Shown: positions 1 through 8,708, counted from the stretch's first letter. The stretch is DNA of 64,000 bases from Nonlabens marinus S1-08 (GCF_000831385.1 NZ_AP014548.1:992001-1056000), one strand, 5' to 3'. Notes: generated by a model from the sequence alone, not told the origin. Translations and numbers: made by a program.

Positions 1-401
1 CTATCAATACGAGTACCTTTTTTCACTCTCTTAGTTCGTGAAAAAGTATCGTGATTTATTTTAGTCGTGGAGACAGTTTCATTGTCTAAGTCTAAGTGAG
101 CCATTCCTATGGGAATAATCACGTGGTTTTCGCCATCTTTATTAATGAAATTGTGTACGCCGTCTTTAGCCCTTGAACTGTAAGGTTGATAATTATTATC
201 AATAACGGATTTATCTAATTCTACATCTAGATATACCACACGCTCTGTATTTTTATTGACTAAGAGGTTATCCACCTTTCCAATATTTCTATTGTCATTG
301 TCCATGACTTCCCAGCCACGAACATCCTTATCGTCGTCAGCGACTTTGTAATTACTTAATTCTTCTAAATAATATAAGTTCTTTTTATTATCTGTATTCA
401 T
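1..401 (-). CDS. PRC-barrel domain protein, C-terminus cut by window edge
   Basis: The reading frame starts at an ATG on the minus strand and is still open at base 1, giving 133 visible residues. The text begins MNTDNKKNLYYLEELSNYKV and contains GWEVMDNDNRNIGKVDNLLV, the pattern of a PRC-barrel (photosynthetic reaction centre H-subunit/RimM-like beta barrel). Flavobacterial proteins of this kind are soluble, often stress-induced, and of unknown biochemical role. The next gene upstream on the same strand is a membrane-anchored protein only 14 bases away, so the two are probably co-transcribed. The start is clear; the end cannot be seen. Confidence 0.75.
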   Translation of the reverse strand, partial: MNTDNKKNLYYLEELSNYKVADDDKDVRGWEVMDNDNRNIGKVDNLLVNKNTERVVYLDVELDKSVIDNNYQPYSSRAKDGVHNFINKDGENHVIIPIGMAHLDLDNETVSTTKINHDTFSRTKRVKKGTRID

Positions 402-415
402 GATTAATGAGTTTT

Positions 416-1036
416 TTATTTCATTTTTAAAAGCAAAGATTCAGCTGCTTTAAAAAATGTATTAACGTCAGTTTTTTGATTCAAAGTTTTTTCACTTTTT
501 ATAATGTCGGCGAGATTTTGCTCTACTGCTGACAGTTCATTAGTAAGATTCGGGAACTTTTCTTTTTGCAATGTGGAAAGTGCACGAGTGATAATACCAC
601 CAGATTGTTTTATCAAATCTGCATGATTCACTTTATATGGATTTTCCATGATTTGTTTAGCACTCTCTCTAGCCTCTCTAAGATCAGCTGTAACTTCCAC
701 ATCATGAACATCTGCTTTTGCTTGTACGGCATCAATGAGTAATAGTAGAGCCCCATTACTATATTCATGGTCAATGCTCATTTGGCCAGTATCACCTATA
801 TAAGTAGAGTAGTTTTCCAATGCAGTTTCAAATTGGGAAATTGCTGCAGTATTTAGGTCATCACTTTGATCATCCATCCCATCACCTTCCATGACTTGTT
901 CTGTTAGAACTTCATCGTCCATATCGTCTTCGTCATTTGCATATACAAAAAAGTAAATAATTGCTGCTAGGACTAGGATCGCTAGAAGTATCCAGGGCCA
1001 AACTGGTTTTTTCTTTTCAATTTTAATTTCTGCCAT
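416..1036 (-). CDS. Membrane-anchored hypothetical protein
   Basis: This 206-residue protein has a short basic N-terminus (MAEIKIEKKKPVWPW), one hydrophobic segment at about residues 13-32, a very acidic linker (about 35-58) and then a mostly helical, polar domain. The arrangement suggests a single-pass inner-membrane protein with its bulk outside the cytoplasm. I do not recognise a named family. It precedes the PRC-barrel gene by 14 bases on the same strand, which suggests a shared transcript and possibly a shared envelope or osmotic-stress role; that link is inference. Confidence 0.7.
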   Translation of the reverse strand: MAEIKIEKKKPVWPWILLAILVLAAIIYFFVYANDEDDMDDEVLTEQVMEGDGMDDQSDDLNTAAISQFETALENYSTYIGDTGQMSIDHEYSNGALLLLIDAVQAKADVHDVEVTADLREARESAKQIMENPYKVNHADLIKQSGGIITRALSTLQKEKFPNLTNELSAVEQNLADIIKSEKTLNQKTDVNTFFKAAESLLLKMK

Positions 1037-1338
1037 GATAATTCAGTTTTTAAGGTTAATAGTTGTGTTTAAGCTTTACTTGTCAATAAGTGAGTAGGTA
1101 ATTTAAGTAGGAATCTACTTTATTTATGGAGTTTAGCATTACAAAATTATTATAAAATTCAAATAAATGGTTGGTATACAAGGGTCTAAGGATACCCCCT
1201 GTTTTCAATAGCTATATAAAAAGCAGATTGCCCAATTATCAATGAAGATTCACCTCTATTATTCAAACCAATGAAATATCAGTTCATTTAACGAGTATAC
1301 TTTTGGAACAATTCAAACGAAGACTTAAGCATGAGATG
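1037..1338. other. Intergenic region, about 300 bp
   Basis: This is AT-rich sequence between two minus-strand genes. It should hold the promoter of the 416-1036 gene, but I could not identify a convincing TTG/TAnnTTTG pair. No RNA gene or repeat is evident. Confidence 0.4.
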
Positions 1339-1767
1339 CTAGTTAGACACAACGATAGTGCTCCCGCTACGATTGACTCGATAGGCTTTCATGCCATATT
1401 CTCCACTACCAGATTTAGGCTGGCCGAAGGTGATATCATAAGAATTTGAATCCTCTGGACAGGGACAAGTGGCAGTAAGGCCGCTTACTGTCATAGTGCT
1501 GCATGAATTAGGAGCATGATTGGGATCACTCAACTCAAAAGCGCTGTACTGATTATTACCCAGACTGTAAATTACAAAACCACGTATGCCTTGATTTCTA
1601 ACAATCACGCTATTTCCAGCAAAATTAAGGCTAGAATATTGTGGCAAATCAGTGTTCAAACTGGCTTGAAATGAGATGTCAATCAGGAAAGGATTGCCAC
1701 GGCGCCCGTCATCACTTTCACAAGAGAGCATTACTAGGGCAGCGAATAGAAACAAAATCTTTTTCAT
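1339..1767 (-). CDS. Small secreted lipoprotein, hypothetical
   Basis: The 142-residue product starts MKKILFLFAALVMLSCESDD, a lipoprotein signal peptide with lipobox LSC (cysteine at 16). The mature part has four further cysteines clustered around residues 88-101 (NSCSTMTV and TCPCPED), which could form disulphides in the periplasm or on the surface. I recognise no family. It is divergent from greA, and the intervening 180 bp carry promoter-like sequence and one palindromic repeat. Confidence 0.65.
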   Translation of the reverse strand: MKKILFLFAALVMLSCESDDGRRGNPFLIDISFQASLNTDLPQYSSLNFAGNSVIVRNQGIRGFVIYSLGNNQYSAFELSDPNHAPNSCSTMTVSGLTATCPCPEDSNSYDITFGQPKSGSGEYGMKAYRVNRSGSTIVVSN

Positions 1768-1815
1768 GGGAGTTCTCTAAGAGGTTAAAAGTATAACGAT
1801 ACTATTCATATTTCG

Positions 1816-1823
1816 TATATTTG
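1816..1823 (+). promoter_or_regulatory. Candidate -7 promoter element for greA
   Basis: TATATTTG matches the Bacteroidota -7 consensus TAnnTTTG. No TTG lies at the ideal upstream spacing, so this is only half a promoter. It would give a 5' leader of about 120 nt that contains the palindrome at 1902-1917. Confidence 0.4.
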
Positions 1824-1901
1824 CCCTATAAATCCCGCAGCAATGATGGGATTTTGTGTTTTGTAGAGACCTGTGTGTTTTACGGGTTGTGTTAATGAGT
1901 T

Positions 1902-1917
1902 CGCTTTCGCGAAAGCG
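1902..1917. repeat. Iterated 16-bp palindrome, copy 1
   Basis: Perfect CGCTTTCGCGAAAGCG, 34 bases upstream of the greA start codon and within its probable leader. Confidence 0.95.
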
Positions 1918-1951
1918 TAAACTCCACACCATTATCTAAACCATTTGAATC

Positions 1952-2428
1952 ATGAGTAACGTATCCTATTATACTGAAGAAGGCTTAAAAAAGCTCAAAG
2001 ATGAGTTACACCACTTAAAAGATGTGGAGCGACCAGCGGCATCCCAAGCGATTGGAGAAGCCCGCGATAAAGGAGACTTGAGTGAAAATGCAGAGTACGA
2101 TGCGGCTAAAGAAGCGCAAGGAATGCTGGAAATGCGCATTTCTAAATTAGAAGCTATCGTTTCTAACGCGAGGATAATTGATGAGAATTCGCTAGATTTG
2201 TCTAAAGCATTGATCCACAGTACGGTAAAAATCAAAAACCATAACAATAAAATGGTGATGAATTACAAGCTAGTGGCACAAAGCGAGGCAGACCTTTCTA
2301 AAGGTCATATAAGCGTGGATTCTCCTATAGGTAAAGGCTTGCTAGGAAAAGAAGTAGGCGATATGGCTGAGGTTACGGTACCAGTAGGAACCATCAAACT
2401 AGAAATCTTAGAAATATCTAGAGATTAA
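1952..2428 (+). CDS. greA: Transcription elongation factor GreA
   Basis: The product is 158 residues, the usual size for GreA. It binds RNA polymerase through the secondary channel and stimulates cleavage of backtracked transcripts. The N-terminal half is a charged antiparallel coiled coil (YYTEEGLKKLKDELHHLK, then GDLSENAEYDAAKEAQG around 41-57, which includes the acidic tip). The C-terminal half is the FKBP-like globular domain ending in GTIKLEILEI. The ATG at 1952 gives the canonical N-terminus. It leads an operon with a HIT protein and an ankyrin protein, each separated by only 3 bases. Confidence 0.97.
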   Translation: MSNVSYYTEEGLKKLKDELHHLKDVERPAASQAIGEARDKGDLSENAEYDAAKEAQGMLEMRISKLEAIVSNARIIDENSLDLSKALIHSTVKIKNHNNKMVMNYKLVAQSEADLSKGHISVDSPIGKGLLGKEVGDMAEVTVPVGTIKLEILEISRD

Positions 2429-2431
2429 ATA

Positions 2432-2833
2432 ATGAGTGTATTTACAAAGATCATATCTGGAGAAATCCCTTCGTATAAGGTGGCAGAAACTGCTGACTTT
2501 TACGCATTTCTAGATATCAACCCTAATGCACCAGGACACACCTTATGTGTTCCTAAACAAGAAACCGATAAGCTCTTTGATCTAGAAGAAGACGTTTACA
2601 CCCGTTTAATGCAATTTTCTAGGAATGTGGCGTTGTGTTTACGGGAAGAAGTGAGCTGTAAGCGATTGGGAATGGCTGTTATAGGCCTAGAGGTACCACA
2701 TGTACATGTACATCTAATCCCATTGCGAGATATGGAAGACATGCGCTTTAGCAACAAGGTTTCCTTAGAAAATGAAGAGATGCAAGACATTGCAGATAGA
2801 GTGAACAATAGATATAATAACACGTTTAATTAA
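2432..2833 (+). CDS. HIT family nucleotide hydrolase/transferase
   Basis: The 133-residue protein begins SVFTKIISGEIPSYKV and carries the histidine triad VPHVHVHLIP (His90, His92, His94), the nucleotide-binding and catalytic signature of the HIT superfamily. Members hydrolyse purine nucleotide phosphoramidates or related adenylated substrates in the cytoplasm. The length and N-terminal Ser-Ile/Val-Phe pattern fit the HINT/protein kinase C inhibitor branch. It starts 3 bases after greA, so the two are almost certainly co-transcribed. The exact substrate cannot be told from sequence. Confidence 0.93.
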   Translation: MSVFTKIISGEIPSYKVAETADFYAFLDINPNAPGHTLCVPKQETDKLFDLEEDVYTRLMQFSRNVALCLREEVSCKRLGMAVIGLEVPHVHVHLIPLRDMEDMRFSNKVSLENEEMQDIADRVNNRYNNTFN

Positions 2834-2836
2834 AAA

Positions 2837-3352
2837 ATGGCAACACCTAAACAACCATTGGTCCCCTTCGATGCGTTGAGACGTATGCGCAGTCTTGTAG
2901 ACCGCGATGCAACAGAAGAATTAATGACTTTACTAGATGATCATGGAGTCGATGCAAAAGATGCTGATGGAAGAACAGCGCTGATACACGCCTCATTTTT
3001 TGGTAAAGTAGAATTACTTAAAACCTTAATTGAAAAAGGCGCTGATACGAACCATCAAGATAAGATAGGTTACAGCGCATTGCACCACTGCAGCCTTGAA
3101 AAGCAAACAGAAACCGCACAGGTACTACTCAATAACTTTGCAGACCCTAACCTTTTAGATGAGCATGAAAACGGGCCATTATGGGTGGCGCTCATGAATT
3201 CTAAAGGAGATTTTAGACTAGTACGCCAGCTTATAGAGCATGGCGCAGATCCAGAAATTGAAAATTTGTACGAGCGTACACCAGAAGACCTGGCAGAAAC
3301 ACTCTATAAGAAAGAACTGGACGAATTACTAGAGGAAGACGAGGAAGAATAG
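2837..3352 (+). CDS. Ankyrin-repeat protein
   Basis: This 171-residue cytoplasmic protein has no signal peptide. It contains about three to four ankyrin units of the form DGRTALIHASFFGKVELLKT, with further copies near IGYSALHHCS and ENGPLWVALM, and ends in a strongly acidic tail (LLEEDEEE). Ankyrin repeats mediate protein-protein binding, and the partner is unknown. It is the third gene of the greA-HIT operon. The start is the first ATG after the HIT stop codon and leaves a complete first repeat. Confidence 0.85.
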   Translation: MATPKQPLVPFDALRRMRSLVDRDATEELMTLLDDHGVDAKDADGRTALIHASFFGKVELLKTLIEKGADTNHQDKIGYSALHHCSLEKQTETAQVLLNNFADPNLLDEHENGPLWVALMNSKGDFRLVRQLIEHGADPEIENLYERTPEDLAETLYKKELDELLEEDEEE

Positions 3353-3423
3353 ACATCAGTTTCCCATACCAGACGATAGGAACAAATGATGACGGCTTCC
3401 TTAGCCAACTCAATAATTGCCAT

Positions 3424-3431
3424 TACCTTTG
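3424..3431 (+). promoter_or_regulatory. Candidate -7 element for bacilliredoxin gene
   Basis: TACCTTTG fits TAnnTTTG and sits 15 bases before the ATG at 3447, predicting a leader of only about 10 nt. No clear -33 TTG is seen at the normal distance. Confidence 0.45.
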
Positions 3432-3446
3432 TAAAAATTTAAAACT

Positions 3447-3857
3447 ATGTACCCAGCAGAAATGGTTCAACCCATGCGTGATGATTTAGGAAACGCAGGT
3501 TTTGAACAATTATATACAGAAGATGCCGTAAAAGAGGCGTTAAATAAAAAAGGAACTACTCTAGTAGTTGTAAATTCCGTTTGTGGATGCGCGGCAGCAA
3601 ATGCACGCCCAGGCGCTAAAATGTCTTTAGCAAACGACAAGAAGCCAGACAACTTAGTAACTGTTTTTGCAGGTGTAGATCGCGAGGCGGTAGACACAGC
3701 GAGAGCGGCTATGGTTCCATTCCCACCTAGTTCCCCAAGTATGGCACTATTCAAGGATGGTGAATTGGTTCACATGTTAGAGCGTCATCATATTGAAGGA
3801 CGTCCTGCGGAGATGATCGCAGAAAACCTAAAAGAAGCATATAACGAGAACTGTTAG
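3447..3857 (+). CDS. Bacilliredoxin, BrxA/BrxB (YphP/YqiW) family
   Basis: The 136-residue protein has the family hallmark VVNSVCGCAAANARPG, with the CGC redox motif at Cys46 and Cys48, and the conserved ending of a thioredoxin-like fold (PAEMIAENLKEAYNENC). In Bacillus, bacilliredoxins remove bacillithiol from S-bacillithiolated proteins after oxidative stress; flavobacterial homologues are assumed to do an equivalent de-thiolation job. It lies alone between the ankyrin gene and plsC and is followed by a terminator hairpin, so it is probably monocistronic. Confidence 0.92.
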   Translation: MYPAEMVQPMRDDLGNAGFEQLYTEDAVKEALNKKGTTLVVVNSVCGCAAANARPGAKMSLANDKKPDNLVTVFAGVDREAVDTARAAMVPFPPSSPSMALFKDGELVHMLERHHIEGRPAEMIAENLKEAYNENC

Positions 3858-3881
3858 ATAGCAAACCTTGTTTAAATGACT

Positions 3882-3914
3882 AAAACGCATTCCTTGATCG
3901 GGATGCGTTTTTTA
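3882..3914 (+). terminator. Rho-independent terminator after bacilliredoxin gene
   Basis: AAACGCATTCC, a TTGATC loop and GGGATGCGTTTTTT form a GC-containing stem with one mismatch, followed directly by a T tract. Confidence 0.85.
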
Positions 3915-4022
3915 TTTGCATTAAGATGAATGCATGCTCGAGCATGGATCCTAGAAATTTGAAAATACTATGCATGCATACTGATTCCTTCCTACAGACT
4001 ATTACAACGTTGACGCACAGAC

Positions 4023-4030
4023 TATCTTTG
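4023..4030 (+). promoter_or_regulatory. Candidate -7 element of plsC, implying a leaderless mRNA
   Basis: TATCTTTG matches TAnnTTTG and ends only four bases before the ATG at 4035, so transcription would start at or next to the start codon. The -33 TTG is not at the ideal spacing. Confidence 0.4.
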
Positions 4031-4034
4031 CGGG

Positions 4035-4778
4035 ATGCAGAAAATTATTTCCTATCCATTATCAGTTATTCATCTGATTTTGTTCTTTTTGGTCCTGTTG
4101 ATTTTTCATCCCATACAATTGATATGCTACAAACTAGGCGGTCATAAACTGCATCAGCAAAGTGTCGCTTTACTCAATTGGTTTCTAATGGGAACACAGC
4201 TGGTACTCTTCAACCGCTTCTCGATCAATTATAAAACCGATTTACCTGTTGGACCTTCCTATATTTTTGTAAGCAATCATCAAAGTATGTTCGACATACC
4301 GCCGTTAATCTATTATTTGAGAAAATACTATCCCAAATTTGTGGCAAAGAAAGAACTCGCCAAAGGCATTCCCAGCATTTCATTGAATCTACGCATAGGA
4401 GAGAACTGTGCCATCGACCGTAAAAATCCTAAAGAAGCTGTAGTCGCTCTATCTAAATTTGCTAAAAACGTCCACGAAAAGAACCGCAGTGTCGTTATCT
4501 TTCCTGAAGGCACGCGTAGTCGCACGGGTGTTCCTAAGCCATTTCAGGTTAGAGGTTTACAAACTATTTTTAAATATGTTCCAGATGCGGTGATAGTTCC
4601 TGTTACAGTCAACAACAGTTGGAAAGTGGATCGCTACGGTAAATTTCCCTTCGGGATGGGGAACCATATCAAGGTTACGATTCATGAACCTATGCCCATA
4701 GCTGGTAAAGATCCTATTGAAATCATACAAACGGCACAGTCTGTGGTACATAACAGTATCACATCAACCGCCTTTTAA
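4035..4778 (+). CDS. plsC: 1-acyl-sn-glycerol-3-phosphate acyltransferase
   Basis: The 247-residue protein has a hydrophobic N-terminal segment (about 8-32), then the acyltransferase block I NHQSMFD (His82 and Asp87 of the HX4D catalytic motif) and block III FPEGTRSR (156-163), which binds the phosphate of the acceptor. It transfers an acyl group to lysophosphatidic acid to give phosphatidic acid at the inner membrane. An acyl-ACP desaturase gene follows, which makes sense for membrane lipid synthesis. The ATG at 4035 places the membrane segment and catalytic blocks at normal distances. Confidence 0.93.
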   Translation: MQKIISYPLSVIHLILFFLVLLIFHPIQLICYKLGGHKLHQQSVALLNWFLMGTQLVLFNRFSINYKTDLPVGPSYIFVSNHQSMFDIPPLIYYLRKYYPKFVAKKELAKGIPSISLNLRIGENCAIDRKNPKEAVVALSKFAKNVHEKNRSVVIFPEGTRSRTGVPKPFQVRGLQTIFKYVPDAVIVPVTVNNSWKVDRYGKFPFGMGNHIKVTIHEPMPIAGKDPIEIIQTAQSVVHNSITSTAF

Positions 4779-4801
4779 TGCAGGAGAGTTGTTAATGTTT
4801 T

Positions 4802-4817
4802 CGCTTTCGCGAAAGCG
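4802..4817. repeat. Iterated 16-bp palindrome, copy 2
   Basis: Perfect CGCTTTCGCGAAAGCG, followed by TACTCACC, 42 bases upstream of the desaturase start codon. Confidence 0.95.
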
Positions 4818-4859
4818 TACTCACCTGAATCACTTAATTTTACATTTTTAATACAATAA

Positions 4860-5861
4860 ATGATACAACCTCTTAAAAACATTCGAATCGAAGTCATGCA
4901 AACCCTAGAATCTAAGGTGGAGTCCTTCATGGACAAATTCCTGATTCCTGTGGAGAAGATATGGCAGCCAACGGACTTTTTGCCAGATTCCACTGTGGAT
5001 GGTTTCTACGACAAATTGAAAGAACTACGTGAGCTTGCTAAGGAATTGCCTTATGATTTCTGGGTAACTCTTGTAGGAGATACCATTACTGAAGAAGCAC
5101 TGCCAACCTACGAGTCCTGGTTAATGGACGTGGAAGGTGTGAACCAAATGGAAGGGAAAGGCAACGCCTGGTCTAAGTGGGTGCGTCAATGGACATCTGA
5201 AGAAAATCGCCATGGGGATGTGCTTAACAAGTATTTATATTTATCAGGTCGTGTGAACATGCGCGAGGTAGAAGTAACTACCCAACACTTGATCGCTGAT
5301 GGTTTTGACATTGGGACGGACCGCGATCCTTATAAAAACTTCGTATACACGAGCTTCCAGGAATTAGCAACCTACATTTCGCACAACCGTGTGGCCAAAA
5401 TGGCTAGAGAATACGGTAGTACTACTTTATCTCGCATGTGCCGTATAATTTCTGGAGACGAGATGCGTCACCATAAAGCTTATTCCACATTTGTAGATGA
5501 GATCTTTAAGATCGACCCTAGCAACATGATGATTGCTTTTAAAGAAATGATGGTTCACAAGATTGTAATGCCAGCCCATTTCTTGAGAGAATCTGGACAA
5601 ACTATTGGTGCTGCGTTTGAAGATTTTTCTAACAGTGCGCAACGTATAGGTGTCTACACCGCTCAAGATTATATCGATATTTTGCAAAATTTGATTGATA
5701 CTTGGGATATCGGTAATATCACTGATCTTACAGAGGAGGCGGAGAAGGCTCGTGACTATTTGATGAAATTACCTGCTCGTATGGAGCGCGTTGCACAACG
5801 CATGAAAATTCCAGCAGAATCTCACAAATTTAAGTGGGTGACACCGGCGTTGGTTTCATAA
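4860..5861 (+). CDS. Acyl-ACP desaturase (ferritin-like di-iron)
   Basis: The 333-residue soluble protein carries both di-iron helices of the plant-type acyl-ACP desaturases: EENRHGD (Glu115 and His118 of EExxH) and SGDEMRHHKAY (Glu201 and His204/His205). The length and the absence of membrane segments separate it from the membrane desaturases. It introduces a double bond into ACP-linked fatty acids using ferredoxin-delivered electrons, so it probably tunes membrane fluidity. It follows plsC, with a palindromic repeat in the 81-bp gap. The ATG at 4860 is used because the first 40 residues look like the family's N-terminus; an internal ATG at residue 13 is possible. Confidence 0.92.
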   Translation: MIQPLKNIRIEVMQTLESKVESFMDKFLIPVEKIWQPTDFLPDSTVDGFYDKLKELRELAKELPYDFWVTLVGDTITEEALPTYESWLMDVEGVNQMEGKGNAWSKWVRQWTSEENRHGDVLNKYLYLSGRVNMREVEVTTQHLIADGFDIGTDRDPYKNFVYTSFQELATYISHNRVAKMAREYGSTTLSRMCRIISGDEMRHHKAYSTFVDEIFKIDPSNMMIAFKEMMVHKIVMPAHFLRESGQTIGAAFEDFSNSAQRIGVYTAQDYIDILQNLIDTWDIGNITDLTEEAEKARDYLMKLPARMERVAQRMKIPAESHKFKWVTPALVS

Positions 5862-5886
5862 CTCAACTGCGATAATCCAAATTTAT

Positions 5887-5918
5887 AAACCCTATGAAAT
5901 TCCAATTCATAGGGTTTC
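5887..5918. terminator. Bidirectional terminator between convergent genes
   Basis: AAACCCTATGAA, a five-to-seven-base loop and TTCATAGGGTTT form a perfect 12-bp stem. T-rich sequence lies on both strands outside the stem, so it can end the desaturase and the aldo/keto reductase transcripts. Confidence 0.85.
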
Positions 5919-5924
5919 TTTTTA

Positions 5925-7022
5925 TTATCCAATTCTCAAATCTTTCCAATAACTATCTGGCTTCAAACCTACTTTAGAATTTGGATAAATACGTTCCTGC
6001 ATCTTGGGCTGGAAAAAGGTGTAAGGATAAGGAACGTCGGGCGCACTGCACTCGTTGAGTTTTTTCATCAACTCTGACGGGATTTCAAAATCAAGAGATT
6101 TCATATTGGCTTCAATCTGATTCATTTTAGTTGCACCTACAAGTACACTGGCAACGCTAGGCTGGCTGGCCGTCCAGTTGAGCGCAACGCTTGCCATAGG
6201 TTGGTTAATTTCTTCACTTACCTCATGTAGTGTTTTGACGATATTCCAGTTGCGCTCATTGTCTTTTGAACTTACCTCGCCGCCATTATCGGTAATGTGT
6301 TTCAGGCGACCTTTTACATCTTCTTGATCATCTATTCCAGGTTTGTATTTACCAGAGAGTAACCCGCCACCTAGCGGTGACCAGGCCATGATCCCAGCAT
6401 TCATGTCTTGAGTTAGATCAATGTACTCGTGTTCAATACTGCGCTGGATCAACGAATACTCCAATTGCAATGCGCTAATAGGCTCATAATTGAATTGGCG
6501 AGTCAATGCTTGTGCTTTGCTGGCGTACCAAGCAGGAACATTAGAAAGCGCGTAGTGCAAAATCTTTCCTTCAGATATAAGATCATTGAGGGTTCGCAGT
6601 ACTTCTTCCACAGGTGTCATGCGATCCCAACAGTGTAGAATGTAAAGGTCTATATAATCGGTTTTTAGTCTTTTGAGAGATTCTTCTAGCGTGCGGCGTA
6701 TGTTTTTACGCGAGTTACCGCCGCCGTTGATGTGCTGGTTTTTACTAGTATTAAATGTAAACTTAGTAGCAAGCACGATTTCCTCTCGGTTTTGACGCTC
6801 CTTCATAAAATCACCTAGGAATTCTTCACTGCTTCCGCCGGTATACATATCTGCGGTATCCACAAAATTACCGCCATGATCTAGGTAGTAATCAAATATT
6901 TGAGCAGCATCTTTTTTGGCATTTCCCCAGCCCCATTCCTCACCAAAGGTCATGGTTCCCAAAGCTAATCGGCTTACTCTTAATCCGGTGTTTCCTAGTG
7001 TATAGTATCGTTCGATGGCCAT
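5925..7022 (-). CDS. Aldo/keto reductase
   Basis: The 365-residue TIM-barrel oxidoreductase shows the catalytic tetrad Asp55, Tyr60, Lys87 and His130 in FVDTADMYTGGSSEEFLG, LATKF and LYILHCWD. The C-terminal NADPH-binding segment (SVASVLVGATKMNQIEANM) is also present. It reduces aldehydes or ketones with NADPH in the cytoplasm; the substrate is not predictable. Similar flavobacterial proteins resemble the YdhF/YajO groups. It is divergent from a histidine kinase gene, with a palindrome between them, and ends at a bidirectional terminator. The start MAIERYYTLGNTGLRVSRLA is canonical. Confidence 0.92.
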   Translation of the reverse strand: MAIERYYTLGNTGLRVSRLALGTMTFGEEWGWGNAKKDAAQIFDYYLDHGGNFVDTADMYTGGSSEEFLGDFMKERQNREEIVLATKFTFNTSKNQHINGGGNSRKNIRRTLEESLKRLKTDYIDLYILHCWDRMTPVEEVLRTLNDLISEGKILHYALSNVPAWYASKAQALTRQFNYEPISALQLEYSLIQRSIEHEYIDLTQDMNAGIMAWSPLGGGLLSGKYKPGIDDQEDVKGRLKHITDNGGEVSSKDNERNWNIVKTLHEVSEEINQPMASVALNWTASQPSVASVLVGATKMNQIEANMKSLDFEIPSELMKKLNECSAPDVPYPYTFFQPKMQERIYPNSKVGLKPDSYWKDLRIG

Positions 7023-7051
7023 TTTATACGTTTTGATGTTGAAGATAGTTT

Positions 7052-7067
7052 CGCTTTCGCGAAAGCG
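7052..7067. repeat. Iterated 16-bp palindrome, copy 3
   Basis: Perfect CGCTTTCGCGAAAGCG in the 119-bp divergent region between the aldo/keto reductase and the histidine kinase. Confidence 0.95.
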
Positions 7068-7141
7068 ATATTAAACCCGTCTTAAACTTTCTTGAAGAAG
7101 TTCCTGCGAAGACTGGCGCAATAATTGCTATTTTCAAGGCT

Positions 7142-8599
7142 ATGAAATTGTACAGAAACAGCCTGCGAAACCGGATTTTCTTCTCCATGATCCTGTTGAC
7201 GCTTATTTCAAGCTTATTGATCGCAGGAATGTCGATTTATCAATATTCAGAACAAGGGAAGGATTACCACTACAAACGACTGCAACGTAAGGAAGAAGCG
7301 ATTCTTGAGAGTTTTAAGTATGTACTCAAAAAGACGGACTTCCCGGTAGTGACGTCTAACCTGCCTTTTATTTTTGCCTCAGAGATTTATGAAATAAGTG
7401 ACATTCACAGCATGCCGGTGGTGATGTATGACTTGCGAGGTCATTTGATCAAAACATCCAGCAAAAAGCTTCCCCCTTATGATGTCACTTTACAATTAGA
7501 TTCTTTGACGCTTAGAAACTTGCGTAATTCTGATGACGGTAGGTTTGTTTATCAGTTTGATGAAAACGGGCAGACTTTTCGATCCAGCTACACCTACTTG
7601 ATGGATGATCAATTCAAAAACATTGCTATCATCCACTTGCCCTATCTGGAGAATGACGACTTCATTGATTACGAACTAAAAGAGTTTTTATACCGTATAG
7701 GGATCGTTTATGTGCTGATGTTCTTATTCTCCATCTTGATTGCTTATTTGCTTTCTAGATACATTACAAAATCTATTCGAGTAATAAGCGACAAAATTAA
7801 GGAACTGAGTATAGCCAAGCGCAACCAGAAGATACGCGTCGATGTTTCAGGAACTGAAGAGATCAACACTTTAGTAGAGTCGTACAATGATATGGTGGAT
7901 GAGCTGGAAGAAAGTGCTGTAAAGCTAGCTACCAGTGAGCGGGAGCAGGCCTGGAGAGAAATGGCGAAGCAAGTAGCTCATGAAATCAAAAACCCGCTAA
8001 CACCTATGCGCCTGACGGTACAAAGTTTTGAACGTAGATTTGATCCTCAGGATCCAGAGGTCAACGAGAAACTTGCCGAATTCTCCAACTCATTAATTGA
8101 GCAAATTGACGTGATGAGCAATATTGCAAGTGCATTCTCTACCTATGCTACCATGCCAGCTCAAAAATCAGAAGTGACTAACGTCCCAAAAATCACTCAG
8201 CTCGCACTAGACATTTTCAATGAATCTAATATTGAGTACACAGAAGATGCTGAGGAATTACTGGCTATTTTTGACCGTACGCAATTGATACGGGTAGTGA
8301 CAAATCTGGTTAAAAATGCGATGCAAGCGGCAGTTCCAGAAAGGAAATCGGTCATCAAGGTTTCCGTTACGCATGATGATCAAAACATCTATTTAAAAGT
8401 TTCCGACAATGGGACGGGTATCGACCCAGACCACGAGCACAAGGTATTTGAGCCTAAGTTTACTACTAAAACGAGTGGTATGGGATTAGGATTAGCCATG
8501 GTAAAACAAATCGTTGAGAATTATAACGGGAACGTAACCATGAAGACAGTGTATGGTGAAGGAACCACCTTTACCGTGAGCTTGCCCATAAGCCGATAG
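7142..8599 (+). CDS. Sensor histidine kinase, NtrY-like
   Basis: The 485-residue membrane kinase has a first membrane helix (about 12-32), a periplasmic sensor domain (33-185), a second helix (about 186-206), a HAMP linker (207-260), the phosphoacceptor in AKQVAHEIKNPLTPMRLTV (His280) and an ATPase domain with N-box LVKNAMQAA and G-boxes DNGTGIDP and GMGLGLAMVKQI. The HEIKNPLTP form is typical of NtrY-type kinases. No response regulator lies next to it, so the partner is elsewhere. The periplasmic domain gives no clear ligand. The start gives a proper signal-anchor. Confidence 0.92.
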   Translation: MKLYRNSLRNRIFFSMILLTLISSLLIAGMSIYQYSEQGKDYHYKRLQRKEEAILESFKYVLKKTDFPVVTSNLPFIFASEIYEISDIHSMPVVMYDLRGHLIKTSSKKLPPYDVTLQLDSLTLRNLRNSDDGRFVYQFDENGQTFRSSYTYLMDDQFKNIAIIHLPYLENDDFIDYELKEFLYRIGIVYVLMFLFSILIAYLLSRYITKSIRVISDKIKELSIAKRNQKIRVDVSGTEEINTLVESYNDMVDELEESAVKLATSEREQAWREMAKQVAHEIKNPLTPMRLTVQSFERRFDPQDPEVNEKLAEFSNSLIEQIDVMSNIASAFSTYATMPAQKSEVTNVPKITQLALDIFNESNIEYTEDAEELLAIFDRTQLIRVVTNLVKNAMQAAVPERKSVIKVSVTHDDQNIYLKVSDNGTGIDPDHEHKVFEPKFTTKTSGMGLGLAMVKQIVENYNGNVTMKTVYGEGTTFTVSLPISR

Positions 8600-8677
8600 C
8601 ACATTTTTGAATTTACAGCAAAATCTCCAAGTTCAAATTTGAGGGTGCCTGGTCTCCCCAATATTGATCAAGGAACA

Positions 8678-8708
8678 TTGTCTTCCATTTAAATTCTCTC
8701 TATTTTTG
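8678..8708 (+). promoter_or_regulatory. Promoter of the enoyl-CoA hydratase gene
   Basis: TTG (8678-8680), 20 bases, then TATTTTTG (8701-8708) match the Bacteroidota housekeeping consensus TTG-N17-23-TAnnTTTG. The leader would be about 35 nt. Confidence 0.65.

Noticed and set aside
3926..4147. Plus-strand frame overlapping the start of plsC
   Set aside because: It overlaps the conserved acyltransferase frame, and its product has no recognisable pattern.
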